Source of the DNA: Denitrovibrio acetiphilus DSM 12809
GTDB taxonomy: Bacteria > Chrysiogenota > Deferribacteres > Deferribacterales > Geovibrionaceae
Reading direction: 5' to 3'
NCBI RefSeq assembly: GCF_000025725.1
Contig: NC_013943.1
Span: forward strand, 1,302,001-1,366,000
Length of the DNA: 64,000 bases
Part shown: positions 45,226-56,692 of the stretch, one piece after another
Numbering within the stretch: the first letter of the stretch is position 1
How the letters are laid out: the number at the start of each line of letters is the position of its first letter
Made by a program: the position numbers and the translations under genes
The notes under the pieces: generated by a model
Told to the model about the DNA's origin: nothing
What the model saw: the letters and a program-made list of their open reading frames with translations, nothing else
Database searches by the model: none

Positions 45226-47085
45226 ATGAATAACAGCTTTTACAAAAACCTGGCACTGTGGCTGATAATAGCCTTTATCATGGTGTTTCTCTTTAACGTG
45301 ATAAGCGGAACACAGGCAGCCAGAAAAAATATCAGCTATTCTGAATTTTTAGATCAGGTAGCAAGCAGTAATGTCCAGTCTGTGACAATAAAACAGAATA
45401 AAGTGAGCGGTGTGTTGCTTGAAGGGGGACAGTTCGAAACTTATACTCCGGACGATGCGGCACTTGTTCAGACACTCAGAGATAATAAAGTACAGATAAC
45501 CGCGCTTCCGCCAGACAGAAACCCATGGTATATGCAGGTGCTTATATCATGGCTTCCTATGCTTCTGCTTATTGGTGTGTGGATATTCTTTATGCGGCAG
45601 ATGCAGGGTGGTGCCGGCGGAAAAGCTTTCAGTTTTGGTAAATCGAAAGCAAAACTGCTTACTCAGGACCAGCATAAAGTTACGTTTAAGGATGTAGCTG
45701 GGGTTGAAGAGGCAAAAGAGGAGCTTGAGGAGATTATTGAGTTTCTTAAAGACCCGCAGAAATTTCAGAAACTCGGTGGCAAGATACCGAAGGGCGTTCT
45801 CCTTGTGGGGCCTCCGGGGACAGGTAAAACTCTTCTCGCCAGAGCTGTTGCAGGTGAAGCGGGAGTTCCGTTTTACTCCATATCAGGTTCTGATTTCGTA
45901 GAGATGTTTGTCGGTGTTGGTGCATCCCGTGTCCGTGATCTTTTCGAACAGGGGAAGAAGAATGCTCCGTGTATTATCTTTGTAGATGAGATCGACGCTG
46001 TAGGGCGTCACAGAGGTGCAGGTCTCGGCGGTGGACACGATGAACGCGAACAGACACTTAATCAGCTTCTGGTTGAGATGGACGGTTTTGAGTCCAACGA
46101 AGGGGTAATTCTCATTGCGGCAACCAACAGACCGGACGTTCTTGACCCTGCGCTCCTCAGACCCGGGCGTTTTGACAGGCAGGTTGTCGTGCCAAGACCG
46201 GACATGAACGGGCGTCTTATGATCCTTGAGGTTCACGCTACTAATGTTAAAAAGTCAGATGATATAGACCTTTCTATTATTGCGAAGGGCACACCAGGGT
46301 ACGCCGGTGCAGAACTTGCTAACCTTGTGAATGAAGCGGCACTTCTGGCTGCCAGAAAGAATCAGGAAAGTGTCACAATGGCAGACTTCGAAGAAGCAAA
46401 AGATAAAGTCATGATGGGGAAAGAGAGACGCAGCATGGCTATCAGTGATAAAGAGAAAGAGAATACGGCTTATCACGAGGCAGGGCACGCTATTGTTGCT
46501 AAATTTATTCCCGATGCTGATCCTGTACATAAAGTCAGTATTATCCCCCGCGGTATGGCACTCGGTGTGACAATGCAGCTTCCGCAGGATGACAGACATA
46601 TGTATACCAAAGAATATATGGAAAGCATGCTTGCAGTTCTCATGGGGGGGCGTGTTGCCGAGGAGCTTATTTTCAACAGACTCACAACCGGTGCAGGCAA
46701 CGATATTGAAAGAGCTTCTGACATATCCAGAAAGATGGTTTGCAGCTGGGGTATGAGTAAGAAGATGGGACCTCTTGCGTATGGCAAAAAGGAAGAGCAG
46801 GTCTTCCTCGGAAAAGAGATAGGGCACGCTCAGGACTATAGCGAGACCACAGCAGTTTCCATTGATGATGAAGTGAAGAACTTCGTTATGGGCGGGTATA
46901 ACCACGCCAGACAAATACTGGAAGATAATATTGATCTTCTCCACGGAGTTGCAAAACTCCTGCTTGAAAAGGAAACTATAGACGGTAAAGAAATCGATAC
47001 TCTTATGGGGATCGAGCCTGAGAAACAGCCTGAATCTGACACTGAGGTAAATGTTATAACAGATGAGGAAACTGAGACAGTTTAA
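45226..47085 (+). CDS. ftsH: ATP-dependent zinc metalloprotease FtsH
   Basis: A 619-residue membrane AAA+ protease. Two membrane helices near the N-terminus flank a periplasmic domain; the AAA domain has Walker A GPPGTGKT (about residue 196), Walker B and 'RPGRFDR', and the peptidase has the zinc motif HEAGH near residue 417. It degrades misassembled membrane proteins and, in many bacteria, LpxC. I chose ATG 45226 (GGAG upstream), one codon after an alternative TTG. It is followed by a hairpin (47126-47150). Confidence 0.97.
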   Translation: MNNSFYKNLALWLIIAFIMVFLFNVISGTQAARKNISYSEFLDQVASSNVQSVTIKQNKVSGVLLEGGQFETYTPDDAALVQTLRDNKVQITALPPDRNPWYMQVLISWLPMLLLIGVWIFFMRQMQGGAGGKAFSFGKSKAKLLTQDQHKVTFKDVAGVEEAKEELEEIIEFLKDPQKFQKLGGKIPKGVLLVGPPGTGKTLLARAVAGEAGVPFYSISGSDFVEMFVGVGASRVRDLFEQGKKNAPCIIFVDEIDAVGRHRGAGLGGGHDEREQTLNQLLVEMDGFESNEGVILIAATNRPDVLDPALLRPGRFDRQVVVPRPDMNGRLMILEVHATNVKKSDDIDLSIIAKGTPGYAGAELANLVNEAALLAARKNQESVTMADFEEAKDKVMMGKERRSMAISDKEKENTAYHEAGHAIVAKFIPDADPVHKVSIIPRGMALGVTMQLPQDDRHMYTKEYMESMLAVLMGGRVAEELIFNRLTTGAGNDIERASDISRKMVCSWGMSKKMGPLAYGKKEEQVFLGKEIGHAQDYSETTAVSIDDEVKNFVMGGYNHARQILEDNIDLLHGVAKLLLEKETIDGKEIDTLMGIEPEKQPESDTEVNVITDEETETV

Positions 47086-47125
47086 TGTCCGGAATGCTCA
47101 TTAAAGATATTTACGAAAGATCGGA

Positions 47126-47150
47126 AAAGGCGTACGTTATGTACGCCTTT
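47126..47150 (+). terminator. Strong hairpin between ftsH and folP
   Basis: AAAGGCGTAC and GTACGCCTTT form a perfect 10-bp stem with a 5-base loop, 2 bases before the folP GTG. No T-run follows apart from the stem's own TTT, so it may only attenuate or mark an mRNA-processing site. Confidence 0.55.
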
Positions 47151-47152
47151 CC

Positions 47153-48013
47153 GTGTATATAGCGGGGGACACCATTTTAACTTCAAGAGTGAAATCATTT
47201 TCGCTTAAACGACCTCTTTTGATGGGGATATTAAACATCACTCCTGATTCTTTCAGTGACGGTGGGATGTTTAACCATGTTGACGGTATGATATCCCGTA
47301 TAGAGGAATTTGTGTCCAAAGGTGTTGATATCGCCGACATAGGTGGTGAATCTACCAGACCCGGTTCGGAATTTATAAATGCAGATGAAGAGATAAACAG
47401 GGTTGTCCCTGCTGTTAAGCTCGCTTCAGAAAGTGGTCTCTATGTTTCTGTGGATACCAACAAACCGGAAGTTGCGAAAGCAGTTCTTGAAAGCGGTGCA
47501 GGTATGATTAACGACATCACGGGGATGCGTGATGAACATATGCGGAAAATATGTGCTGAGTATAAATGCAGCGTATGTATAATGCATATGCAGGGGGCGC
47601 CGAAAGATATGCAGGCGAATCCGGTATATGTTGATGTTGTTGAAGATGTCCGCAGATACCTTTTCGAAGCAGCGGAACAATGCATAAAGGATGGTATAGA
47701 AGAAAGTGCTATATGCCTTGACCCGGGGTTTGGTTTCGGAAAGAGTGTAGAGGATAATTACAGGCTGCTGATGAAGCTGGAGAGATTTAAGGAGAGCGGA
47801 TTTCCTGTTCTCGCCGGCATATCCAGAAAATCTATGATAGGCAATGTCATAGGCAGACCTCCTGTCCAGAGGCTTGCGGGTACTATCACAGCAGAAACAA
47901 TTGCACTTATAAAAGGTGCAGATATAATCAGGGCACATGATATCGACGAAACTGCCGATATGATAAGCGTATACATGAAAGCAAAAGAGGCAGGTGAGAG
48001 ATGCTCGAACTGA
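47153..48013 (+). CDS. folP: Dihydropteroate synthase
   Basis: A 286-residue folate enzyme joining p-aminobenzoate and dihydropterin pyrophosphate. MGILNITPDSFSDGG (residues about 24-38) and 'DIGGESTRPGS' are family signatures, and 'DPGFGFGK' lies near residue 185. GTG 47153 gives the usual N-terminal length, but it has no ribosome binding site, because the hairpin at 47126-47150 fills that position. An in-frame GTG at 47189 is an alternative, also without a good site. cdaA overlaps the 3' end. Confidence 0.92.
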   Translation: MYIAGDTILTSRVKSFSLKRPLLMGILNITPDSFSDGGMFNHVDGMISRIEEFVSKGVDIADIGGESTRPGSEFINADEEINRVVPAVKLASESGLYVSVDTNKPEVAKAVLESGAGMINDITGMRDEHMRKICAEYKCSVCIMHMQGAPKDMQANPVYVDVVEDVRRYLFEAAEQCIKDGIEESAICLDPGFGFGKSVEDNYRLLMKLERFKESGFPVLAGISRKSMIGNVIGRPPVQRLAGTITAETIALIKGADIIRAHDIDETADMISVYMKAKEAGERCSN

Positions 48014-48810
48014 TAAAGTCAGTCGGTATTTTTGATATCTTAGACATTGCTATAATTGCAATTGTGCTCTACTACATCCTTCTTCTTATCAAGGGGACGA
48101 GAGCACTGCCCATGCTTATGGGGATCATGCTGCTTGTTCTGGTCTCGTTCGCCGCAAAATTCCTTGGTCTTAAAACCACAAGCTGGGTTTTAAATAATTT
48201 CACCGGTTATCTTTTCATAATTATAGTTGTACTTTTTCAGCAGGAAATCAGACGTGCTCTTGCATTTATTGGCGAGACGAAAGTTTTCGGCAGTTCGGCA
48301 AAGGCGAAAAGCGTGATTCTGGACGAGATCGTTAAGGCAGCGACAATCCTTGCCAACAGGCAGATAGGAGCGTTAATTGTCCTTCAGCGTGACACTGACC
48401 TTGAACACTTTCTGGATGATACAGGTCACAAACTTGATTGTGAAATCTCAAGAGAGATATTAATCAGTATTTTTATCCCTTACTCACCTCTTCACGATGG
48501 TGCAGTGCTCATATCGAATGGACGCATAGCCACAGCGGGAAGCATCCTTCCGCTTACAAGACAGACTGATCTTGGTAAAAACTACGGAACAAGGCACAGA
48601 GCTGCTGTCGGAGTCACAGAAGAAACTGATGCGCTGGCAATAGCTGTCAGTGAGGAGAAAGGGTCTATCACCGTCGCTCAGAACGGACAGCTCTCAGACG
48701 AACTTGATGCTGATCAGCTTCGGGATATACTCGAAGATATTTTCGGGAAAAAGAAAACTGTACTTCATAAAAAGGGGGGGAATGATGTTCAAGAACCTTC
48801 TTCTAAATAA
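48001..48810 (+). CDS. cdaA: Diadenylate cyclase CdaA
   Basis: A 269-residue CdaA that makes c-di-AMP from two ATP. Three N-terminal membrane helices (to about residue 80) are followed by a DAC domain with the catalytic DGA (residues 166-168) and the GTRHR motif (196-200). c-di-AMP controls potassium and turgor in many bacteria. It overlaps folP by 13 bases and cdaR by 29, the standard cdaA-cdaR-glmM cluster. Confidence 0.95.
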   Translation: MLELIKSVGIFDILDIAIIAIVLYYILLLIKGTRALPMLMGIMLLVLVSFAAKFLGLKTTSWVLNNFTGYLFIIIVVLFQQEIRRALAFIGETKVFGSSAKAKSVILDEIVKAATILANRQIGALIVLQRDTDLEHFLDDTGHKLDCEISREILISIFIPYSPLHDGAVLISNGRIATAGSILPLTRQTDLGKNYGTRHRAAVGVTEETDALAIAVSEEKGSITVAQNGQLSDELDADQLRDILEDIFGKKKTVLHKKGGNDVQEPSSK

Positions 48811-49717
48811 CCTTCCTCTGAAGCTTATGAGTGTTTTTATCGCTGTTATTCTCTGGCTGAGTCTTGTTACAGGAGAATTTCAGGAGATATCTTTATATGT
48901 CCCTGTAAAGCTTACTAATATACCTGACGGGTATGTTGCTGTGACGGATGAACATCTTATAAATATACATGCGAAAGGTCCTAAGTCACTTGTTAATGAA
49001 GAGAAATTCGGGGATGTCAGTATTGATTTTGATGTTTCCGGCATGAAGCCCGGTTATAATAATGCGATCATAAGCTTAAAAAACATAAAGATGCCCCCCG
49101 GTATTCAGGTTATGGATATACAGCCGGCAGCTATAGAGATTATTGTTGACTCACTTATTCTGAAACAGATGAAAGTTGCTCCGACTTTTATAGGTGAGCC
49201 TGCATCCGGATATAAAGTGGGCAGTGTTAATGTTTTCCCTGAAAGTGTTCAGGTAAAGGCGGCAAAGTCAAAGATCGAAAGCCAGAACACTGTGGAAACT
49301 CTGCCTGTGAATCTCTCGGATAAGAGAGACCCTATAACCTATAGCATAGGGATGAAGTCCTATGAAGGTATTCAGGAGTATAATCCGCAGCAGGTAGAAG
49401 TATTTGTTGTTTTTAAAGAAGACATTCAGGAGAAAGAATTCAAAGACATTCCTGTTCGTGCGGTGATGCTCCCCCATGGACTGAAGGCTAAAATTCTGGA
49501 TACCGTGACTCTTAAAGTCTCTGGAAGAATAGACCTTTTGCAGGAAGACGTTATAAAAAGCGAACTTTACCCTACTGTTGACATGAGCGGTGTCAAAACA
49601 AAAGGGAAATATCTGCGGAAGCTGAATCTGAATGACTCTAAAATGTTTAAAGTATTAAGTGTAGAACCTGCAAAGGTAAGAGTTGAGGTAGTAAATGAGG
49701 AAGTACTTCGGGACTGA
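48782..49717 (+). CDS. cdaR: YbbR-domain protein, CdaA regulator
   Basis: A 311-residue protein with one N-terminal membrane helix (about residues 15-30) and three or four YbbR repeats outside the membrane (each opening with 'xxVPVKLTNIPDGY' or similar). It is the partner of CdaA in the cdaA-cdaR-glmM cluster. ATG 48782 follows a run of seven G; an ATG at 48785 is equally possible. glmM overlaps its end by 23 bases. Confidence 0.88.
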   Translation: MMFKNLLLNNLPLKLMSVFIAVILWLSLVTGEFQEISLYVPVKLTNIPDGYVAVTDEHLINIHAKGPKSLVNEEKFGDVSIDFDVSGMKPGYNNAIISLKNIKMPPGIQVMDIQPAAIEIIVDSLILKQMKVAPTFIGEPASGYKVGSVNVFPESVQVKAAKSKIESQNTVETLPVNLSDKRDPITYSIGMKSYEGIQEYNPQQVEVFVVFKEDIQEKEFKDIPVRAVMLPHGLKAKILDTVTLKVSGRIDLLQEDVIKSELYPTVDMSGVKTKGKYLRKLNLNDSKMFKVLSVEPAKVRVEVVNEEVLRD

Positions 49718-51059
49718 CGGAGTCCGCGGCAAAGCTAATGAATTTCCGATGACCGCCACTTTTGCCCTCCGTCTCGGTCAGGCGGTGGCAAAACAATTTT
49801 CCAACGGCGGGAAAAAGATACATAAAGTAGTGATAGGGAAAGATACCAGAGTTTCCGGCTATATGTTTGAGTCGGCTTTGGTTTCAGGTATTACATCCAT
49901 GGGGCTTGATGCTGTTCTTGTGGGAGTTTTGCCCACACCGGCGATATCTTTTATCACCAGAAGCCTCCGTGCTGATGCGGGTGTTGTGATATCAGCCTCC
50001 CATAACCCCTATTATGATAACGGTATAAAATTCTTCTCTGGTGACGGATACAAACTGCCGGATGAGACAGAAATATCCATTGAGCAAACAACAGATGAGA
50101 TGATACAGAACGGAGAAATCCCTATATCTACTGACCGTATCGGTAAGGCATACCGTGTTGACACTGCCATTGGCAGATATGTTGAATTTTCCAAAAGTAC
50201 ATTTGACAAAGATATAGACCTGAGCGGAATGCGCCTTGTAGTTGACTGTTCAAACGGTGCTAACTATAAAGTTGCGCCTATGGCTTTCGAAGAGCTGGCA
50301 GCGAAGATAAATGTGATGGGTAACGAACCTGACGGCATGAATATAAACAGCGGGTGTGGCTCTGTCTATCCTGAAGCCATGTGTGCAAAGGTGAAAGAGA
50401 AGGGTGCTGATCTGGGTATATCTTTTGACGGTGACGGCGACAGAGTCATTTTCTCTGATGAAAACGGCGAGATGGTCGACGGTGACATTATCATGGGGAT
50501 CTGTGCAAAATATATGAACAGTCTCGGATATCTGAATAAAAACACCATGGTCTGTACCGTTATGAGCAATTTCGGTTTTGAAAAATCTATGCTGGAAGCA
50601 GGTGTGAAACTTGTTCGTACCGATGTCGGCGACAGGTATGTTATGGCAGAAATGTTGAAGAACGGCTATAACCTCGGCGGTGAACAGTCCGGTCATATCA
50701 TTTTCAGTGACTATAATACAACCGGTGACGGTCTGGTGAGTGCAATGCAGCTTCTTAAAGTTATAGTGCGCAGCGGTAAACCCCTTAGTGAACTGAAAAA
50801 ATTCATAACACTTTATCCGCAGGTATTAAAAAACTTTAAAGTGCAGAAGAAAATTCCTGTTGATTACCTCGAAAGAACATCGAAGGAAATTCAGGCTGTT
50901 AATAAAGAGCTGGATGGAACCGGGCGTGTTCTCGTAAGGTATTCAGGTACAGAGAACAAGCTTCGTGTTATGCTTGAAGGAGAAGACCTGAGCAGGATAA
51001 CTGAATATGCAGAAAACATCGGCGCCAATGCCGTTAAAGAGATAGAGGAGCTTTCATAA
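49695..51059 (+). CDS. glmM: Phosphoglucosamine mutase
   Basis: A 454-residue GlmM that converts glucosamine-6-phosphate to glucosamine-1-phosphate for UDP-GlcNAc, the precursor of peptidoglycan and LPS. It has MRKYFGTDGVRG at the start, the phosphoserine loop VISASHNPYYDNG (Ser102), the metal-binding DGDGDRV and the sugar-binding GGEQSGH. The ATG lies within cdaR. GlmM and CdaA interact in other bacteria, and the shared operon is consistent with that. Confidence 0.96.
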   Translation: MRKYFGTDGVRGKANEFPMTATFALRLGQAVAKQFSNGGKKIHKVVIGKDTRVSGYMFESALVSGITSMGLDAVLVGVLPTPAISFITRSLRADAGVVISASHNPYYDNGIKFFSGDGYKLPDETEISIEQTTDEMIQNGEIPISTDRIGKAYRVDTAIGRYVEFSKSTFDKDIDLSGMRLVVDCSNGANYKVAPMAFEELAAKINVMGNEPDGMNINSGCGSVYPEAMCAKVKEKGADLGISFDGDGDRVIFSDENGEMVDGDIIMGICAKYMNSLGYLNKNTMVCTVMSNFGFEKSMLEAGVKLVRTDVGDRYVMAEMLKNGYNLGGEQSGHIIFSDYNTTGDGLVSAMQLLKVIVRSGKPLSELKKFITLYPQVLKNFKVQKKIPVDYLERTSKEIQAVNKELDGTGRVLVRYSGTENKLRVMLEGEDLSRITEYAENIGANAVKEIEELS

Positions 51060-51794
51060 ATGATACGACTTGGGGTTAACATAGACCATGTTGCAACTGT
51101 CAGGCAGGCTAGGCTGGGTGTTGAACCTGACCCTGTCCATGCGGCTGTTCTGGCTGAACTTGGCGGTGCTGATCAGATAACAGTACACCTTAGAGAAGAT
51201 AGAAGACACATAAATGACAGAGACCTCAGAGTCCTGCGTGAGACAATAAAAACACGCCTGAATCTTGAAATGGCGTGCACACCGGAGATGGTAGAGATAG
51301 CCCTTGAAACAGAGCCGGACATGGTTACTCTTGTTCCTGAAAAGAGACAGGAGCTTACTACTGAAGGCGGTCTGGATGTCATTAAAAACTTTGAGACCAT
51401 AAATGACGCTGTTTCCACGCTGAAAAGCGCCGGTATCTTTGTAAGTCTCTTTGTCGATCCTGACAATAAGCAGATTGATGCTTCTGCTGAAACACACGCA
51501 AGCGCTGTTGAGCTTCATACCGGAGCATATGCTGATGCTAAAGGGGCAGCCCAGCGTGAGGAACTTTCACGTATAATGTTTGCAGGTGAAAAGAGCAGGG
51601 AGCTTGGGCTTGTGCTAAACTCCGGTCACGGTCTGAACTACCGCAACGTTGGCGAAATAGTGTGCATCCCCGGGATGTATGAAGTTAATATCGGGCATTC
51701 TATAATATCCAGAGCTATCTACGTAGGGCTGGAAAAGGCGGTCAGAGAGATGAAAGATATTATACACAGGGCATTGATGGATGCTCGGGTGTGA
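51060..51794 (+). CDS. pdxJ: Pyridoxine 5'-phosphate synthase
   Basis: A 244-residue TIM-barrel enzyme that condenses 3-amino-1-phosphohydroxyacetone and 1-deoxyxylulose 5-phosphate to pyridoxine phosphate. Family segments: [15 protein letters not shown], '[19 protein letters not shown]' and '[10 protein letters not shown]'. It starts at the base after the glmM stop, and acpS overlaps its end by 14 bases, the usual pdxJ-acpS pairing. Confidence 0.95.
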   Translation: MIRLGVNIDHVATVRQARLGVEPDPVHAAVLAELGGADQITVHLREDRRHINDRDLRVLRETIKTRLNLEMACTPEMVEIALETEPDMVTLVPEKRQELTTEGGLDVIKNFETINDAVSTLKSAGIFVSLFVDPDNKQIDASAETHASAVELHTGAYADAKGAAQREELSRIMFAGEKSRELGLVLNSGHGLNYRNVGEIVCIPGMYEVNIGHSIISRAIYVGLEKAVREMKDIIHRALMDARV

Positions 51795-52122
51795 TATAAT
51801 TGAGACCGAACGCTTAAAGGATGCATTGGAACGGCACGGAGATGCTTTTGTCCATAGGATACTCTCAAAATGTGAGATTGACATCTTTCGTAAACGCAAC
51901 GATAGTATTACTTTTCTTGCCGGCAGGTTTGCCGCCAAAGAATCTATTTCTAAATCTCTGGGTACAGGGATAGGTAAAATTTCTTTCAACGAAATTGAGA
52001 TACTGAATGACAATGCAGGGGCACCTGTTGTATATTTGTGCGGTAAACTGAGAGAGGATATTCAGCTTAGTATTTCTCACAGTAAGACATGTGCCATGGC
52101 TGTCAGTATTATTGTGAGGTAA
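51781..52122 (+). CDS. acpS: Holo-[acyl-carrier-protein] synthase
   Basis: A 113-residue AcpS that transfers 4'-phosphopantetheine to the acyl carrier protein. It has the opening GCDIIETER with the metal-binding Asp, the [12 protein letters not shown] segment with Glu, and '[12 protein letters not shown]' near the end. ATG 51781 is inside pdxJ. Confidence 0.9.
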   Translation: MLGCDIIETERLKDALERHGDAFVHRILSKCEIDIFRKRNDSITFLAGRFAAKESISKSLGTGIGKISFNEIEILNDNAGAPVVYLCGKLREDIQLSISHSKTCAMAVSIIVR

Positions 52123-52124
52123 TT

Positions 52125-54472
<2,348 letters not shown>

Positions 54473-54499
54473 AGGGTCTTAGTTAGTAAGGGAGTATTG

Positions 54500-54997
54500 A
54501 TGATAAAAGTTCTTATGCTTGATGTCGATGGTGTTATGACAGACGGCGGTATTATTTATGATGAAAATGGTCACGAGACTAAACGTTTTGATGTTAAGGA
54601 CGGTCTCGGGATTAAACTTGCCCAGAAACACGGCATCGAGGTTATCATAATATCGGGACGCAAGTCTGTTGTTACTGATCTCCGCACGAAGGAACTCGGC
54701 ATAAGGCGTGTGTATACAGGCGTTAAGGACAAACTCGAGTGTTACAGCTCTCTGAAAAAAGAACTTAGAGTATGTGACGAAGAATGTGCCTATATCGGAG
54801 ACGACCTGAATGATATCTCCCTCTTAAAAACTGTGGGGTTTTCTGCTACTGTGTCTGATGCTTTCGATTATATGAAAGATAGTGTAGACTATGTAACTGT
54901 GAAAAACGGAGGCAGCGGAGCTGTCAGGGAACTAATAGAGGTTATCCTTGAGAGAAACGGAAAATGGGCAGAAATAAAAAATTCTTTCTTCTCGTAA
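54500..54997 (+). CDS. kdsC: Kdo-8-phosphate phosphatase
   Basis: A 165-residue HAD-family phosphatase, which releases Kdo from Kdo-8-phosphate. The nucleophile motif is LDVDGVMTDGG (residues about 8-18), motif II the 'IISGRKS', and motif III ends in 'GDDLNDISLL'. I chose ATG 54500 with GGAG upstream; an adjacent TTG is one codon before. lptC overlaps its end by 34 bases. Confidence 0.92.
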   Translation: MIKVLMLDVDGVMTDGGIIYDENGHETKRFDVKDGLGIKLAQKHGIEVIIISGRKSVVTDLRTKELGIRRVYTGVKDKLECYSSLKKELRVCDEECAYIGDDLNDISLLKTVGFSATVSDAFDYMKDSVDYVTVKNGGSGAVRELIEVILERNGKWAEIKNSFFS

Positions 54998-55503
54998 TAT
55001 TCATTGTTGGAGCAGTGGTTGCTGTTTCGCTGTTTAAAAGCGATAAGACTAACGTGACGATTAATGTTAAGAAAGACAGTGTTGTTATAAATAACTTTGA
55101 GATGGCAAAAGTAGTTGATGAAAAGAATAATTTTTATAAACTCAATGCTGATCAGGCTGTACTGAACAGAAAAGCCAGATCTGCTGATCTGGTGGATTTC
55201 GTACTTGTATATAAAAAAGGTTCCACAGACCTCACTGCTAGTGCTGATAAAGGGTTTCTGGAAGAAGAAGTCCGTATGGACGCTACCGGCAAAATACAGG
55301 GCGTGATAAACGGCAGAGACTTTGAAACAGGAGAATCAGGCAGTTTTCATTATGATTTTGAAACTGAAACTGGTGTGCTGGACGGTGATGTAACTATAAC
55401 AGGGACGGAAGGAACTATTTCTTCTGACAAGTTATTCATCTATAATAAGACAAAGAGTTTGGAGTTTGATGGTAATGTTAAAATCTTATATAAAAATTAT
55501 TAG
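54964..55503 (+). CDS. lptC: LPS export protein LptC
   Basis: A 179-residue bitopic protein with an N-terminal membrane helix (residues about 7-24) and a periplasmic beta-jellyroll of LptC type (repeating strands from about residue 40). It passes LPS from the LptBFG complex to LptA. Conservation is modest; the kdsC-lptC-lptA-lptB order supports the call. Overlaps lptA by about 30 bases. Confidence 0.85.
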   Translation: MGRNKKFFLLVIFIVGAVVAVSLFKSDKTNVTINVKKDSVVINNFEMAKVVDEKNNFYKLNADQAVLNRKARSADLVDFVLVYKKGSTDLTASADKGFLEEEVRMDATGKIQGVINGRDFETGESGSFHYDFETETGVLDGDVTITGTEGTISSDKLFIYNKTKSLEFDGNVKILYKNY

Positions 55504-55972
55504 TCTGCTGGCACTGTTGCTGGCTTTTCCTGCCTGGGGTTTCTCTGCTGAAACTGAGAGTGCAGATAAAGAGATAGTGCCCATACACATAGAAGCCGAT
55601 AAGATGGTTACGATAGGCAATAAGTCTATTATAACAGGAAATGTGGTTGTGGTTCGGGGCGATATGACGATGAAATCCGACGAGATGGAAGTTACGGCGG
55701 CGGAAGGAAATCAGGTTAAAGAAATTTACAGCAAAGGTAATGTCAGGATAGAAGATAAAGACCTCCTCGCGCTGTCCGGATTCGCAAGGCTTTATCAGGA
55801 TGAACAGAAAGTTGTTCTTACCGATAATGCAAAAGTCTGGAAGGGCGACAATTATATTGAAGGTGAAAAGATAACACTTTTCATGGAATCAAACAGACTT
55901 TTTGTGGATAAGGGTGACAATAAAGGTGACAGGATCAAAATCATCATCACACCGCAAAAGGAGAATGAGTAA
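55475..55972 (+). CDS. lptA: LPS transport protein LptA
   Basis: A 165-residue periplasmic protein with a cleavable signal peptide (to about residue 23) and the LptA/OstA repeat pattern ('IHIEADKM', 'GNVVVVRGDMTMKSDEMEV', 'GNVRIEDKD'). It forms the periplasmic bridge that carries LPS. The start is ATG 55475; ATG 55469 two codons earlier is also possible, since GGAG at 55461 fits either poorly. Confidence 0.87.
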   Translation: MLKSYIKIISLLALLLAFPAWGFSAETESADKEIVPIHIEADKMVTIGNKSIITGNVVVVRGDMTMKSDEMEVTAAEGNQVKEIYSKGNVRIEDKDLLALSGFARLYQDEQKVVLTDNAKVWKGDNYIEGEKITLFMESNRLFVDKGDNKGDRIKIIITPQKENE

Positions 55973-56692
55973 TTGGGACTTATAGCTGATAAGCTTGTTA
56001 AGATATATAAAAAACGTACTGTCGTTGAAAATGTCAGTATAGGAGTTGAAAAAGGGGAGATAGTCGGGCTGCTCGGTCCTAACGGTGCAGGTAAGACTAC
56101 GACCTTTTATATGATCGTGGGGCTTGTGAGACCCGATGGCGGTTCTGTCTTTCTCAATGGTGAAGACATCACAAACAGCTCTATGCACAAAAGGAGTTTG
56201 CGGGGTATAGGATATCTTCCGCAGGAACCTTCTGTTTTCCGTAAAATGTCCGTATACGATAATATATATGCTGCCCTCGAGCTTAAATTCAAAGATAAGA
56301 GCCTTATCAGAGAAAATACCGAGAGACTTATCGAAAATTTCAATCTTCAGAAAGTGGCAAAGTCATTTGGGTATTCTCTTTCCGGCGGAGAGAGGCGGAG
56401 AGTTGAGATAGCCAGATGTATGTCAGGTGAACCGGAGGTTATACTTCTGGATGAACCGTTTTCCGGTATAGACCCGATATCCGTAGCTGATATACAAAAC
56501 ATGATCTTTTCCCTGAGAGATATGGGGATAGGGGTTTTGATTACAGATCATAATGTCAGGGAGACCCTTAAAATAACTGACCGTGCCTATATTATCGCTG
56601 ACGGCAATGTACTGACAGAAGGACATCCTTCTGACATAGTTAAGCATCAGCAAGTGATAGAAAGGTATCTGGGTAAGGATTTTACACTGTGA
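55973..56692 (+). CDS. lptB: LPS transport ATPase LptB
   Basis: A 239-residue ABC ATPase that powers LPS extraction. Walker A is GPNGAGKTT (about residues 36-44), signature LSGGERRRVEIAR, Walker B VILLDEPFSGIDP, and the H-loop is 'ITDHN'. The N-terminus starts with a TTG right after lptA, with GGAG at good distance. rpoN overlaps its end, the familiar lptA-lptB-rpoN-hpf order. Confidence 0.95.
   Translation: MGLIADKLVKIYKKRTVVENVSIGVEKGEIVGLLGPNGAGKTTTFYMIVGLVRPDGGSVFLNGEDITNSSMHKRSLRGIGYLPQEPSVFRKMSVYDNIYAALELKFKDKSLIRENTERLIENFNLQKVAKSFGYSLSGGERRRVEIARCMSGEPEVILLDEPFSGIDPISVADIQNMIFSLRDMGIGVLITDHNVRETLKITDRAYIIADGNVLTEGHPSDIVKHQQVIERYLGKDFTL

Noticed and set aside
46255-46944. A 229-codon minus-strand open frame inside ftsH
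   Set aside because: Mirror frame of a strongly conserved AAA protease; no domain or start signal.
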